The notes below the pieces were generated by a model. It saw only the letters and a list, made by a program, of their open reading frames with translations, was not told where the DNA came from and made no database searches. DNA of 64,000 bases, from contig NC_018335.1 of assembly GCF_000234665.1 (NCBI RefSeq), positions 124,001 to 188,000 of the forward strand, in the 5' to 3' direction. Origin of the DNA: Leishmania mexicana MHOM/GT/2001/U1103 (taxonomy: Eukaryota; Euglenozoa; Kinetoplastea; Trypanosomatida; Trypanosomatidae). This document shows positions 1-10,660 of the stretch, piece after piece (position 1 is the first letter of the stretch; every line of letters starts with the position of its first letter). A program made the position numbers and the translations under genes.

Positions 1-1510
1 CATGTGCCTTGATATCCGCGTGGAGGTCCTCACCTCGGTCGTCGGCCGTCGCGACCTCCACCGCCTTTGACGAGGTGGCGGCGGGGCGATAGTGGGGCAG
101 AAAGACTTTGTGGTGCTCGTAGAGGAAAACGGCCACGCTGCGCATGAAGCGCCTGTTGCGCACAAGTCGCTCCACACATTCCACGGACTGAAGAAAGCGC
201 TGCAGCCGGCGAGTTGCCTGGTCAGCTAGCGCAGCTGGATCGCTCATTATCACGCCGCCTTCTGGGCCGTGCGCGGAGCCGTGACGGGTGTTGCGGCGCG
301 TTACCTCACCTCGGAGAAGCTCTTCCCAGGTAAAGGGGGCATCGGAAACCGAGTGCGGGCGCACCCCAGTCCCGACACCACTCATCGCGGTGCTTTTGTG
401 CTGCAGCGATGCCAACGCGGACGGATGTGCCGCTGACGCAGCGATGGAGAAGGCGGCGGCGCGGTGGTCTGCGGCAATGAACACCTCAGGGAAGATGGCG
501 TCTGTGTCTCCGGATGCGTGCCCCGCGCTCTCCTCCGCCTCGTCGCCCTCGCCGCGCTGCAGACACCAGTCTTCGTAGAGATGCTCCAGCGCGTTGTCCT
601 CCAGCGCCGCAAACGTTCGTGACGGAGGGGCGTACGTGTGTGTTGAGGTTGGCCCCGTGGCTGAGTCGGACGGCAGGAACTGCGGCCGCGCCCCCTCTGC
701 AGATGCGCTAACCACGCCTATCTCAGTAGGCGGAAGGTCATCACATCGTTCGCGCTGCACATCTTGCGCGAGGAGAACCATGAGCTGCTGAAACTCAGGG
801 TTAGTGGTCTGCCACTGAAGTGCTCTCTCTACTGCGGATGGAAGAGTCGCCGATGTAGTAGTGGCGTCGTTGCCAGCGCCACATATGTCGCTGGTTGTCG
901 TCGATGCTTTGGGGTCGTGGTTTTCGCGGTGGTGCCCGTTCTGGGGCGGGGAGGACTTCCCCTCAGCGCTGGCGGAAGTACCCCACACCGTTGTGGCACG
1001 TGAGTTGGGAGCCGATACAGAAGTGGTCAGTGTCGCTTGCTTTATGGGGAGCATGAATGATGCCCTCCCTTGTAGGTACCTTTCCAGACGTGCGCTCGGT
1101 GGCGCAGCGAGCCCGCCCCCTTCTGGGCTAGTGGTGTTCGCAACTGATGCACTCGCTGGCCGCGAGCTTCCGAGTAGCGCCTGTGTTGCCGCACGAGCGC
1201 GTTGGACAACCTCCTCCTCATCGCTCATATCCCCGTCGCCTTCGCTGCTGCCGTGATCCGGCCGAGGACCGACAGCACGACGCTGCCAACCCAGAGTGTA
1301 TGGGCTGGAACTGCGACTGCTCGATACCGAGGACGTGGACGACGACGAGTCAGATCTCGCCGCGTCGGCCCGTGTGTAGCGCCGCTCTCCCTCATAGTAA
1401 TAGGACTGCTTCGGCAGATCTACTTGTACGGCTCCTAAGCTTACCGCGAAGTGGCCGCGATCGAAAGCCGCTGTTTTGCCCTTGTCTACCGCCTTTGCCT
1501 TGATGGGCAT
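1..1510 (-). CDS. Conserved-looking hypothetical protein, C-terminus beyond the left edge
   Basis: The minus-strand frame is open without a stop for 503 codons from an ATG at 1510 to the window edge, so the gene is truncated and its 3' end is not visible. I do not recognise the family. The N-terminus (MPIKAKAVDKGK) is basic, followed by a Ser-rich low-complexity stretch near residues 55-75 and an acidic patch (MSDEEE). The part nearest the edge is helical and looks ordered, for example TRRLQRFLQSVECVERLV and RSVAVFLYEHHKVFLPHY. A faint resemblance to helical BART-type domains is possible but I cannot support it. The start is chosen because it is the first ATG after an in-frame stop and lies 13 nt downstream of a good trans-splice acceptor (AG at 1524-1525). 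Competing frames in the region are short and lack this continuity. Confidence 0.75.
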   Translation of the reverse strand, partial: MPIKAKAVDKGKTAAFDRGHFAVSLGAVQVDLPKQSYYYEGERRYTRADAARSDSSSSTSSVSSSRSSSPYTLGWQRRAVGPRPDHGSSEGDGDMSDEEEVVQRARAATQALLGSSRPASASVANTTSPEGGGLAAPPSARLERYLQGRASFMLPIKQATLTTSVSAPNSRATTVWGTSASAEGKSSPPQNGHHRENHDPKASTTTSDICGAGNDATTTSATLPSAVERALQWQTTNPEFQQLMVLLAQDVQRERCDDLPPTEIGVVSASAEGARPQFLPSDSATGPTSTHTYAPPSRTFAALEDNALEHLYEDWCLQRGEGDEAEESAGHASGDTDAIFPEVFIAADHRAAAFSIAASAAHPSALASLQHKSTAMSGVGTGVRPHSVSDAPFTWEELLRGEVTRRNTRHGSAHGPEGGVIMSDPAALADQATRRLQRFLQSVECVERLVRNRRFMRSVAVFLYEHHKVFLPHYRPAATSSKAVEVATADDRGEDLHADIKAH

Positions 1511-1523
1511 TTTGACGTGGTGG

Positions 1524-1541
1524 CTGGGGAGAGAGAAAGAG
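1524..1541 (-). promoter_or_regulatory. Trans-splice acceptor: polypyrimidine tract plus AG for the leftmost gene
   Basis: Read on the minus strand, a CT-rich tract (complement of 1526-1541) ends in CAG at 1524-1525, 13 nt before the ATG at 1510. This is the usual arrangement for spliced-leader addition in trypanosomatids. Functional use is inferred. Confidence 0.55.
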
Positions 1542-3492
1542 CGCGATGCGGTGGACGGCCAAACCCCCCGGCTGCATCGCGTCGGCTGCCTCGGCGAAAC
1601 AACAGGGGCAAAGAGAGGAAAGAACAAGAGAGAGGGTGTCTCTGCAGATGTGTGCGAGCGTGACACGCAGATGGCACAGCAGTGAGCAAGGCTGTGGATG
1701 CCCGAGAGAGAGAGACGTGAAAAGGATCAAGGAAACAAAAGAGGGCGAAGCAGTCCGTTAGCCAATCGATCCGTGGTGCGTTGCCTCACCACGAACCTCA
1801 ACACTCGCCTCCCTTGTGTTCGTATGCGTCCTATATGACGCGCACAACCTCTCTCTGAAACGATCACTCGATGAAAGTCCTCGCCACTGCAGGAGCAGCA
1901 GAATGGCTTGGGGGCCGAAAAAAAAGAGCAACGAAGAGGGGGATGGGAAGTAGATCAAGTGCACACGCACACACGTGCACGCGCAATGGCGCGCACCAGT
2001 GGGAAGCCTACACGAGAACCGAAAAGGGGCACAACAGAAGCGCTAGGGAGTACAGGCGCGTCCGAGGCATGAGGCGCAGGTGCACTCCTCTCCGCCCTTT
2101 TTCAAACACTCTCATGCAAGATGTTTGAGTGGGTGCTGCGGTGGCGGATCCTAGATAGATGCACGCCCTCGTTGGTGCCCCAAAAAAGAGACGCTGCTGG
2201 TCCAGCGCCCACCCGGTTCTCTATCGCTCTGCCGAGATAGTGAAGGCGCAAGGGACATGACAGCACATGTGCGGCCGCGCGCTGGAAGGGAAGGAAGGAA
2301 GAGGGGCACAACGCAAGTCCGACACACAAGCGGTCTGCAGTGCGCCGCATTCGTCCTTTTCTTCATTGGGATGGTTGAGAGATATGAGGGAAGTCGGGGG
2401 GCGCATGACATGTCTCCGATGGCGCCCCAAGAGACGGCGGGGGAGGGGTAGGGGAGAGACGACAGGAGAGCACAACGAGAAAACGACGAGTAGAGGCAGC
2501 GTACAAGAGTGAAATAAAAAAAGTAGAGGGTCGAACCAAAGAACAGGCAAGCGACGATTGCTTTCTGTGTGCGCATGTGTGTGTGTGTGTGTGTCTCCGA
2601 CTCCATCATCACATCATATACACGGGAGAGGAACAGAGCCATGCCGCCAGAGAAACAACGTGGGAAGTTGAAGTGGCGTGGTCGTATCTGTACATTGAGC
2701 ACGGGCACACAGAGACAGGAAGAAGAGGGAGGAAGAGCAAGGAAGGGCGGGGTGCAACCCGAACGAAAAAAAAAATGTGTTGTCACACACACGCACACGC
2801 AAGCACAGATAAAATTGCTTTTATGTACATATCACCGCTGTATTCACAGCATCGCGAGCGCTGAGTGCGAACGGGGAACCGAAATGCTGACATGGCGGGG
2901 AAGAGCATAGGGGCGTAGAAGGCAAGTCCGAATGGGCGGGTCAATGAAGCGAGAGAGTCATGCATCCTCATCGAGCGAGAACAAGAAAACAAACAAAGCG
3001 AGTGCGAGGGAGTCGCATCGATGTCTTTGCTCGGAAGGCTTATTTTGGCATGGGCGTCAGTGTCAGTTCCCCGTGGTCGGACGAGAGGCAGAGAGCGTGC
3101 GACACACGCCAGAGAGACAGGGGAGAAGGCCGCAACAAATCTCTCCAATTGGCCCACTGTCTGTCTGTCTCTGTGTGCGTGTGTGTGTGTATGTGTGTGT
3201 CCGCGAAGGGTGGTGAAGGGGGTGATGGATACCGGTGGGCAGGCAGCCTAGCAAACACCCGCTTTTATTCATCCACACTGCACCGGCAATCCGCCCACCG
3301 CCACCACCACCTTCTTATCCTTTCGGGTCTACATGTTCACGCACAGATGCGCCTCTCGAAGCCACGTCATCCGTTGTGTTTTTGTTTTTTGCCCATCGAC
3401 GCTGATACGCCCCTCTCGGCGCAGCAGCTGGGGAAAAGCAGGTACGCTCAGAGTCTATCAGGAGTGACAGCGTCAGTGTGGCATGCGCCCTC
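1542..3492. other. Intergenic region, no gene seen
   Basis: Purine-rich on the plus strand, so pyrimidine-rich in the minus-strand transcript. It holds a short GT microsatellite at 2576-2594 and a second GT-rich stretch near 3175-3200. The ORFs here are low-complexity and do not look coding. It presumably contains the 3' UTR of the Cys-rich gene at 3493 and the 5' UTR of the leftmost gene. Confidence 0.6.
2576..2594. repeat. (GT)n microsatellite
   Basis: Uninterrupted TG dinucleotide run read directly in the sequence. Confidence 0.9.
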
Positions 3493-4896
3493 CTACGCAG
3501 AGGGCGCCTTGGCCGAGCGGCTGGCGGTCTCCGCATACACGCGCTTGCTGTTCGCCTTCAGCTTCTGCTGGAACTCCATAAAGCGCCTCATGTCCAGCTC
3601 GCGGTCCTGGTTCGTCGTCATCCACATTGCAGCCGAGGAGTTGTACGTCGGCTGCTCAGGCACGGCAGTCGCGGCGGCCTTCGGCTCGTTTGCCCCGCAC
3701 TGCGAGCTCTCGTTGGAGGAGGCCGTGTCGATCTTGACGGTGTGCTGGGCCTTGTCGGCCTTTGCCACGGCCTGCGGTCTTGCCTCCTTCGCGAAACCGG
3801 TATCGTAGACATTGTAGGTACTGCCAGGGAACTGCAGCTCCTCCTCCACCGACTCCCCGCTGCCGATATTGTTGTTGAAGCTGGCGCGAAAGCGGGTGGA
3901 TTGGCCGCCCACGGCACTTTGGCTCCCTCCTTTCAGGGATGATACCGGCAGGAACACCATGCCGGTTCCGTACGGGTGGGCGTTGTAGCTGGTCAGGCGG
4001 CTCTTCTTGCCAGAGACCATGGCGGGATCCACCGTGGATGCGTTGAAAAGCCCGCTGGGCTCGCGCGGTTCGTCGGTACCGAACTTGACGCCCTCCTCGG
4101 GGTTAATAACCTTGCCGGTCAAGCCGAACGCCACGGAACCGTGCGGCGAGGCGCTGAGGTGACGCGCCTGCACGTTCACGTCCAGGCAGTGGCCGCAAAC
4201 GTGCGGCTGGTTCTCACAGTTTTCAATCATCTCCCGTGTCTTCTTTTTCTGCGTGTGCATCAGCTGGCGTAACTTGTACACCTGTTCGCGGCTCAGCGGG
4301 TCTGAGGAAGCGGCGGGGTCCTCGTCCACAATGTCCCGGATGCCCTTGAGCATGGTGTGGAGATCGTGCTCAGCAGAGCAGCGGGAGGCCGGCGTGGCGG
4401 CACCGCTGCTGAGGCGCTGCTGCAACGTCTCTTTCGACGATGGCCGCGTCGATGCCGCTGAGTCGGAGTGCACTGCCGACACCGGCTCCTCCTCCTCCTC
4501 GGGCAGGCCAAGGGCACGCCGCTCCGCACGTAGGGCCGCCTCCTCGCGCAGCCGTTCCTTGTGCTCCAGCAACACGAGCTCCTGCAGGCGGTCACGGCGA
4601 CGCACTGGCACCAGCTCCGCAGCCAGCGCCAGCTCCTTCGCCTCACGGCGCTTCGTGCTGCTCAGAAGCTGCTCATCCGGGATGAACTTACCAGCGTTCT
4701 TGGAGCTGTCCAAGAACGCCTTGGCACGAAGGCTTTGGTGGAGGCTCTTCATGTAGAGCTCATCCCTCGGCATCCCAGGGCGGTCCAACGCCTCCATGGT
4801 GGCCCACATCGAGGCACCAGCGTTGAAAGACTTCTCCCGCGGCTGCTGCGCGCAGTAGGAACACCGGCAGTACGCATGGCACTGGTCGCGGATCAT
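3493..4896 (-). CDS. Cys-rich N-terminus, kinetoplastid-specific protein (paralogue family, member 1)
   Basis: The product is 467 residues with no family I can name. The N-terminus carries clustered cysteines (C6, C10, C12, C15; core CRCSYC), which may bind a metal. A charged, probably coiled-coil helix follows at about 88-118 (LQELVLLEHKERLREEAALR), then a helix rich in D/E (GIRDIVDEDP) and a conserved segment TSYNAHPYGTGMVFLP near 303-320. The same order of elements recurs in the neighbour at 5997-7097, and in weaker form at 12682-14232, so these are paralogues. The open frame continues upstream to 5223, but I choose the ATG at 4896 because it puts the Cys cluster at the N-terminus as in the paralogues and because the upstream extension is compositionally unlike coding sequence. 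No signal peptide or membrane segment is seen. Confidence 0.82.
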   Translation of the reverse strand: MIRDQCHAYCRCSYCAQQPREKSFNAGASMWATMEALDRPGMPRDELYMKSLHQSLRAKAFLDSSKNAGKFIPDEQLLSSTKRREAKELALAAELVPVRRRDRLQELVLLEHKERLREEAALRAERRALGLPEEEEEPVSAVHSDSAASTRPSSKETLQQRLSSGAATPASRCSAEHDLHTMLKGIRDIVDEDPAASSDPLSREQVYKLRQLMHTQKKKTREMIENCENQPHVCGHCLDVNVQARHLSASPHGSVAFGLTGKVINPEEGVKFGTDEPREPSGLFNASTVDPAMVSGKKSRLTSYNAHPYGTGMVFLPVSSLKGGSQSAVGGQSTRFRASFNNNIGSGESVEEELQFPGSTYNVYDTGFAKEARPQAVAKADKAQHTVKIDTASSNESSQCGANEPKAAATAVPEQPTYNSSAAMWMTTNQDRELDMRRFMEFQQKLKANSKRVYAETASRSAKAPSA

Positions 4897-5996
4897 CGTT
4901 TTCGGGGAGGGGGGAAGAAAGTGAAGTTGGGCGAGGGGCGAAACGGCTATGTATAGATGGAGGGGAGCGCAGTTATGTGGAAGAGGCCCTCTGAGGTGGA
5001 TAAAAGATGGACAGGGAGCGCTCCGCGGCACATGGAACAGCAGAGATGCGCCGGTGGATATGTGTGGATGCGCATGCGGAGTGAGGGCGGCAGCCACACA
5101 GCATATACCAGGAGAGAGGGAAGAGGGCAGAGAGCGAACCTTGAAGAAATACACAGCGTCATGCGCATGCGCATCAGAAATGCGGAGACAGCTGTGTGTG
5201 GAAACTTGGCGTGAGACACGCACGTTTCACTGCACCGGCTGCACCACTGCCGCGTGGCATGTGGGTGAGAAACGATACAGGCACCGCATACACCAACATC
5301 CACCGTGGCTTCACCCCACATGCTGACCGTACACAGTACACAGAGTTCGGCGCACCATCGGTGCGCCGCACACATGTCGAAGCCCTTCACAAACATCGGC
5401 ACGCGTGCGCGTCACTCGACGAGGCCTCCTCGCACACCTCACACCCCACCTCATCCTCCCATCTTCTAGTGACTCGCGTTATACGCACGAGACGGTGATC
5501 AAGACGCGACCCAGAAAGAAGAGCACCTCGAGCAATGTACATCCGGAACACAAGCGAAAACATACACGTCCCCCTCCCCTCACCTTCGCAAGTGCGGGGA
5601 GAGGGAAAACACGGGAGAGAAGCGTGAACAGAAAAAAAAATGTCAACTGCGGTACATGAACGAGTGTCACCATACAAACGACCGTACGCACACACGCACA
5701 ACCGTGCGTGTGTGCCGCTCTACTTCGCCAGCTCCGCTGAGAGGGAGGGGGGCGAAAGAAGGCAAAAAAAATCATACCAAGACGAGAAGAGGGTGAAGGG
5801 CAGTGCGTGTGTCTTTCCGTGTGCATGTGCTTCACGTTGCGCCGATCTAAAAACGCGTTCACTGAGAGGGAGACGATACGCCCTGGGGCAGAGGACGGAG
5901 AAAAAAGCACGGGGGGAGCGGGAGGAGAAATAATACATACACGCATCACCACACAAAATGTGGGGCAGAGAGCAGGGAAGCAAGAGAAGCTCAACC
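4897..5996. other. Intergenic region between two paralogous genes
   Basis: About 1.1 kb with no credible ORF. It is purine-rich on the plus strand (polypyrimidine in the transcript), including a poly-A run near 5632-5640, as expected for UTR and processing signals. Confidence 0.6.
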
Positions 5997-7097
5997 TCAG
6001 TGGCACGCGGCGTAATTCGCTTTCTTCTCATCGGCGGCCAAAGCAGCTGCGGCGCCAGGCGATAGCCCTGAAGGACGCTTCGAGCTGTCAGCACCGGCAG
6101 CAGCGCTGCGCTCCACCACCAAAGCATCCGAGTCCTTCATGGAAGACTGAGACGCGGCCGCCATCGACGCCGTTGGCACCCACACAAGGCCGGCGCCGCG
6201 GGGGTGCGCGTAGCTCGTGCGGATCTGCGCCAGCGACGAGCCGAACGCATTCGGCTCTATCCTGCTGGCGGCCTTGCCGGTGGTAGCACCGTTCTCGCTC
6301 ATCGGCGCTTCAGCCATACCATGCTGATGAAGCAGCTGCTGCAGTGCGCGGCGGTTACCGGTGTGGACGGGGTCTGCGGTCACCTTGCGCACGTCATCCA
6401 GCGTGTCCTGTAAGCGGTGAGAAGCATGGCACTGCGCCGGCGGCTCTGCAGGGCAATCGTGCGCCATCGCGTACGCCTCGTGGATCGTACAAGCACCCGG
6501 AACGAAGGTGCCCTCGCCGACAGCTGTTCTGCCGTGGCCTTCCGCACCAGAGGCCGAGTACCCCATCCTGTCAGCTATCGAGCCGCTCGTGTAGCCCTCC
6601 GGCACAGGCTTCGGACCACGAATAGTTGCGCTCGTGGCGTTTCGCTTGAGTCGCTCCGCCTCCATCGTCGCCTGCGTCCGGGCCTTGTACTCCAGCATGA
6701 GGAGGCGCTCCAGCGCATCCAGCTCCGCTGCTTCGCGGGCCTGTTGCTGCGCCGCCGTCTCCTTCATCAAGCCGTTCCCGCCGGCCGTCTGCGAGGCACC
6801 AGGCCCCGCCGCACGCGTGGAGTTGTTCCGAATCGTGTACAGGTTTCCTTCAGGCACGCCGTTGCGACCGCGGGAAGCGTTGAGGGCTGTCTGGTTGACC
6901 GGCACCGGGTATTCGGGGTCAAAAGACGAGACACCGCCCGGACCACTGCTGTGGCAGCAGCAGTTGCAGCCGTTGCGCTGCATCGTGCCGCTTCGCTGAA
7001 AAGCTGCCTGGCTCGCCGCCAGCTTCTTCGCGTTGACGGAGCGGCGGCTGCGGCAGAAGTCGCACCCGCAGTTCTGCTTTGGGTAGGTGCTCTGCAT
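5997..7097 (-). CDS. Cys-rich N-terminus, kinetoplastid-specific protein (paralogue family, member 2)
   Basis: The product is 366 residues. Two cysteine clusters lie near the N-terminus: CGCDFC at 10-15 and CNCCCH at 44-49. A charged helical segment (ELDALERLLMLEYKARTQA) corresponds to the coiled helix of the 3493-4896 product. DTLDDVRKVTADP corresponds to its GIRDIVDEDP segment. TSYAHPRGAGLVWVP near 296-310 corresponds to its TSYNAHPYGTGMVFLP. The shared order and spacing argue for tandem duplication followed by strong divergence. No known domain is recognised; the Cys clusters could be a small zinc-binding knuckle, but this is inference. The start is the first ATG and gives the Cys-first architecture. 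The gene lies about 0.8 kb downstream of SEY1 in the same transcription unit. Confidence 0.83.
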   Translation of the reverse strand: MQSTYPKQNCGCDFCRSRRSVNAKKLAASQAAFQRSGTMQRNGCNCCCHSSGPGGVSSFDPEYPVPVNQTALNASRGRNGVPEGNLYTIRNNSTRAAGPGASQTAGGNGLMKETAAQQQAREAAELDALERLLMLEYKARTQATMEAERLKRNATSATIRGPKPVPEGYTSGSIADRMGYSASGAEGHGRTAVGEGTFVPGACTIHEAYAMAHDCPAEPPAQCHASHRLQDTLDDVRKVTADPVHTGNRRALQQLLHQHGMAEAPMSENGATTGKAASRIEPNAFGSSLAQIRTSYAHPRGAGLVWVPTASMAAASQSSMKDSDALVVERSAAAGADSSKRPSGLSPGAAAALAADEKKANYAACH

Positions 7098-7928
7098 GGC
7101 GATGGCAGACAGGTTTGCGCCTGTGTAGTGTGTGTGTCGTTTCGGGCGTGGGTGGTGGGTGGTGAATCAGATATGAGTGGGGATGAGAAGGCGCAGCGTG
7201 GCTGAACGAGGAACAGAACTTAGGATGAGATGGTGAGAGCGGGCCTGACTCGGCTGCGAAGCGATGTGACGCACCGTTCGGGAGGCGATTTTTCAGCTTG
7301 AGAGGGAGAGAAAGCGAGGAGGAGGGAGGCAGAGAAGGTGTCGTGCGTCCACGCTAAAATGCAAGGGTCCTCACAGTGCATACGCACGCCATCAAGATCC
7401 ACGGTCAAAATGGCAAACGACGCCAACAAGAGAGGAGGCAGGGAACCTCAGAAGGCACGCAGCCTCAACAAGGCTTCAAATATGTGCATGCATACATATT
7501 TGCACACGTCGGAGAGGTGATACGACCGGCGTCCACTTTCTGTTCTCTTCTCCACTCAAAGGACGGCCACTTGCAGCAATATCAGCACAAACATAAAAAG
7601 AGGGAAGTGGAAACAACAATACGGCTGCGGTATTGTGAACTGCGGCCCCGCACACATGCCCACCGCCAACCTCACCCCCCGCTCTTGGACTCATCTCACT
7701 CCGCCTTCAAGCACACGCGCACACGGGGCATGGCCCGCGCAAGACGTGAGAGGGGATGCGATCGGCACCTACACACCGCGATGGAACACAGAGACAGCGA
7801 CAAAACATGAGTCAAATGCACTCATAAGAGAACACGCACACACACATACACAGCGCGCTTGGCTGCACGCGCCCTGATATACTCAGCCTCATCAGTCCGC
7901 AACGCCTGCCGCTGCAACGGGGCCGCCT
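7098..7928. other. Intergenic region downstream of SEY1
   Basis: About 0.8 kb, low-complexity and CA/GT-rich, with no credible gene. Confidence 0.6.
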
Positions 7929-10610
7929 TTAGTCCAGCTTTCTACTTGTGCGGTGGCGTATCGTGGCCGGGGCGGTTGGCACGTTTGCGTTGCCCGGTGT
8001 CGGGTCCACGTGTGTAGGTGCGCCCCCAGCATGCGACATCGCCCTCTCTCCCGCGCCAGCGGCGTCGTGGCCTCGCTCTGTGCTCTCCCTGCAAGGGCCC
8101 GTTCCATAGTCGAGCAAAGGGCGCACCAGGGTGCTGAGCGTGTGGATCACCGCTTTCGTCGGTATCACGACGCTGGCCGGGCCCGTCTCCTCGAACGCGC
8201 GCCACTGTGAGACAAAGAACTGTTTGAAGAAAACGGCGCAGATAACGACCACAAGCACTAGCAGAGCAGGCGACGTGAGCACGTAGAGCAGCTCGTTCCA
8301 GCCCAAAATGAAGAGGGCCGGAATGACCCAGGCAGGAAGTCTCTGTTTGCCCGCCTCGACAGCTCGAAGCTGCAGCTGTGTGGTGAAGTCACACTTCTGC
8401 TTGTATAGCTCGTAGGCGCGCACGGTGCCTTGCTGGCTGAGCAAGATGCAGTCCGTTGCGGCACCAACTTCCTCTCCGCCGCAGTCGACACACGTCACAG
8501 GGACATCGTAGGGGTACTTGGGGACGGTGTCGAGGGTGCTGTAGCTCAGGTAGAAGGCCGCCTCGGCGTCGTTGTCGCTGAACACGATTCGGTGTCGGTC
8601 GTGCCTCACGCGGCGAGCCGAGCGGCTCTGCGGCAGAGCCGCACCATCAGCATCAGCGCCGATGCCGTCGTCGTCGGCCGACGCCGCCACCAGCTTCAGC
8701 CGGAAGTAGAAGAGGCTCCCCAAGACTACCACGCCCGCCTGCATAGCTGCTGGCACGGCCTTCTGCAATCCCTTGGTGGTGGCGAAGAAGCGGGCGGTGC
8801 CGTCGCTGTTGTGGGTGAGGCTGCGCTCGAATCCGGTGTGCATCGTGTCGCACGCGCTGTCAGCCATGGAGACCATGCGCGACTTCACCTTTTGGAAGAG
8901 CGCGTCCGTGACGATGTTCAGCACGTTGAGCCGCGCCGTGGGATCCTGGGCGATGAGGGCAACATAGCGGCCGTAGACGTGGGCGCGCGGCGGCAATGCA
9001 GCGACCTCCGCCACCACCTCGTTGACATGGCTGCTGAGAGAGCGCCAGAAACCCCGAACAAGCTTCTGGCACGAAGGTGAGTCCATCCGCTGTGCCCCGA
9101 CAAGGGGCGCTGCGCCTCCCTCCACGTCGTTCGCCTCCGCAGCCTCTGCGGCGCTGGGGCCCTCGCCGGCGCTGAATGGCAGTGTCTGAGCTGACTTGAG
9201 CAGCTGGCGAAGGCTCTCCTCGACGCTGTTCAGCACGCGCGACTCGACGTTCGACAGTACTTCGGTGGCGATCGCCTTGGAGAGTCGGTTCAACACCTGC
9301 ATTGTGGCATCCACCAGCTCTGTCTCCAGCTCATTCGCGTACTGTCCGACAACGTCGCTTTTATACAGCTTTGTCTGCCGATAAAAAGAGGTCAGGCGGG
9401 TCTCCATCTCCTCCTCCAGGACCTCCGACAAGCGCAGCAGCATCTCGCCGCGAAGCAGCCTGTCCTCGTAGTGCTGAGCGAAGTGGCGGAACGTCTTGAG
9501 CTCCTGCACCTTCGCCTCCTTGCACCGATGCTGCGCCAGCATCTCACGCTGCGTCGGAATGTCCAAGTCCTTGCTCGTTCGGATCGCCTCCCAGCAGTTT
9601 GTCAAGTATGCCGGCAGCCCCTCGAGCGGCACGCCGCGAAACATGGCGTGGTGGGAAAAGAGGTAGTCGGGGCACTGGCTGTCGCCAAACCAGCGCCGCA
9701 GCGTCTCCACCGAGGTCATGAACTCCGTCCTCTGCAGCTTGTAGTGGGGCATCACGTAGTACTTCAAATGAAACAGAGCATCAATGCTGGCACCCGAAAA
9801 CTGAGCTGGCCGAGTGATGCCCTCCCAAATCTTGTCGAAGGACTTGCGCATCGTGGCAAGGCTGGGTGCCGGGTCGCCGTCGGTGAAGTCACGCAGCACG
9901 ATGAGTAAAGTCGGCATCTCCTCCGCTTTGTAGTTGTCGTGGCTGAAGAGCTGCAGGTTAACCTCGAAAATAGTGCGCAGTAGGCTCAGGTTAGCGGCGT
10001 TGAAGCGGCCAACGTCGACGGCCCACATGTTAATGATGAGTATGTCAGCGATGCTCAGCCCGAAGAGCGAGAGCTGGCGCTCAAACCACTGGTCTTCGCC
10101 CCGCTCCAGTCCATCCGTGCCTTCAAAGTCCAGCACCAACAGAGGAGACGCGGTGTGCGGCTCACCGCGCTCACCGTCGGCAGCGTCCTTGGTCTCCGCA
10201 GCAGCAGCAGCGCGGTTGAGGCGAGAGCTGCGGTCCGCGGCGCCGGAGGCGAGTCGATCGGCGCCAACAGCGGCGCTGCTGGCTTCGAACCCGGCCAGTG
10301 AGTTGCTGGCGCGTGCCATAAAAGCGCCCTTCGTCGTCTGGCCACGCCGCACCGTCTCGTCGAGCGTCTGAAAATCTGTGCCAAAGAGATGATTCAGCAG
10401 CGTGGACTTGCCGCTGCTCTGCCCGCCGAAGACGCCGACGACGTGGTAGTTCACGCCGATAGCCTCGAGAGCGCTGTCGTCATCGCCGTCGTCCGCTGTC
10501 GCCACACTGCCGCTCTGCGAGACGCTGGGTGCCACAATCGTGGTCAGGTACTCCTTCAGCCTTTTCTCGGACTGGAGATGGCCGTCACTGTCGACTAGAT
10601 AAAGGCCCAT
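7929..10610 (-). CDS. SEY1: SEY1/RHD3/atlastin-type ER membrane fusion GTPase
   Basis: The product is 893 residues. The dynamin-like GTPase domain is clear: G1 GGQSSGKST at 62-70, the G2 region RRGQTTKG near 88-95, G3 DFEGTDG at 161-167, and the RD (G4) motif in VLRDF at 240-241. Flanking blocks such as [20 protein letters not shown] and [17 protein letters not shown] match the Sey1 family. A long helical middle domain follows. A hydrophobic hairpin at about 757-800 (two segments, [14 protein letters not shown] and [14 protein letters not shown]) would anchor it in the ER, with a cytosolic C-terminal tail of about 90 residues. Family members fuse ER tubules by GTP-driven homotypic tethering. 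The segment between G2 and G3 holds a low-complexity insertion of about 50 residues (Ala/Ser-rich). Another hydrophobic stretch ([12 protein letters not shown]) lies near 630-640. Length is close to plant RHD3 and yeast Sey1. Confidence 0.95.
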   Translation of the reverse strand: MGLYLVDSDGHLQSEKRLKEYLTTIVAPSVSQSGSVATADDGDDDSALEAIGVNYHVVGVFGGQSSGKSTLLNHLFGTDFQTLDETVRRGQTTKGAFMARASNSLAGFEASSAAVGADRLASGAADRSSRLNRAAAAAETKDAADGERGEPHTASPLLVLDFEGTDGLERGEDQWFERQLSLFGLSIADILIINMWAVDVGRFNAANLSLLRTIFEVNLQLFSHDNYKAEEMPTLLIVLRDFTDGDPAPSLATMRKSFDKIWEGITRPAQFSGASIDALFHLKYYVMPHYKLQRTEFMTSVETLRRWFGDSQCPDYLFSHHAMFRGVPLEGLPAYLTNCWEAIRTSKDLDIPTQREMLAQHRCKEAKVQELKTFRHFAQHYEDRLLRGEMLLRLSEVLEEEMETRLTSFYRQTKLYKSDVVGQYANELETELVDATMQVLNRLSKAIATEVLSNVESRVLNSVEESLRQLLKSAQTLPFSAGEGPSAAEAAEANDVEGGAAPLVGAQRMDSPSCQKLVRGFWRSLSSHVNEVVAEVAALPPRAHVYGRYVALIAQDPTARLNVLNIVTDALFQKVKSRMVSMADSACDTMHTGFERSLTHNSDGTARFFATTKGLQKAVPAAMQAGVVVLGSLFYFRLKLVAASADDDGIGADADGAALPQSRSARRVRHDRHRIVFSDNDAEAAFYLSYSTLDTVPKYPYDVPVTCVDCGGEEVGAATDCILLSQQGTVRAYELYKQKCDFTTQLQLRAVEAGKQRLPAWVIPALFILGWNELLYVLTSPALLVLVVVICAVFFKQFFVSQWRAFEETGPASVVIPTKAVIHTLSTLVRPLLDYGTGPCRESTERGHDAAGAGERAMSHAGGAPTHVDPTPGNANVPTAPATIRHRTSRKLD

Positions 10611-10627
10611 CGCTCCTCTCTGTAGAG

Positions 10628-10660
10628 CTTGGAGGAGAAGGGGAATGAGAAAAAAGATGG
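10628..10660 (-). promoter_or_regulatory. Trans-splice acceptor of SEY1
   Basis: On the minus strand a long CT-rich tract (complement of about 10632-10660) is followed by AG at 10628-10629, 17 nt before the ATG. The assignment is by pattern only. Confidence 0.5.

Noticed and set aside
2151..2798. 215-codon minus-strand ORF near the left end
   Set aside because: Composition dominated by CA-repeat and polypyrimidine translation (His-Thr, Phe-Ser); no conserved pattern.
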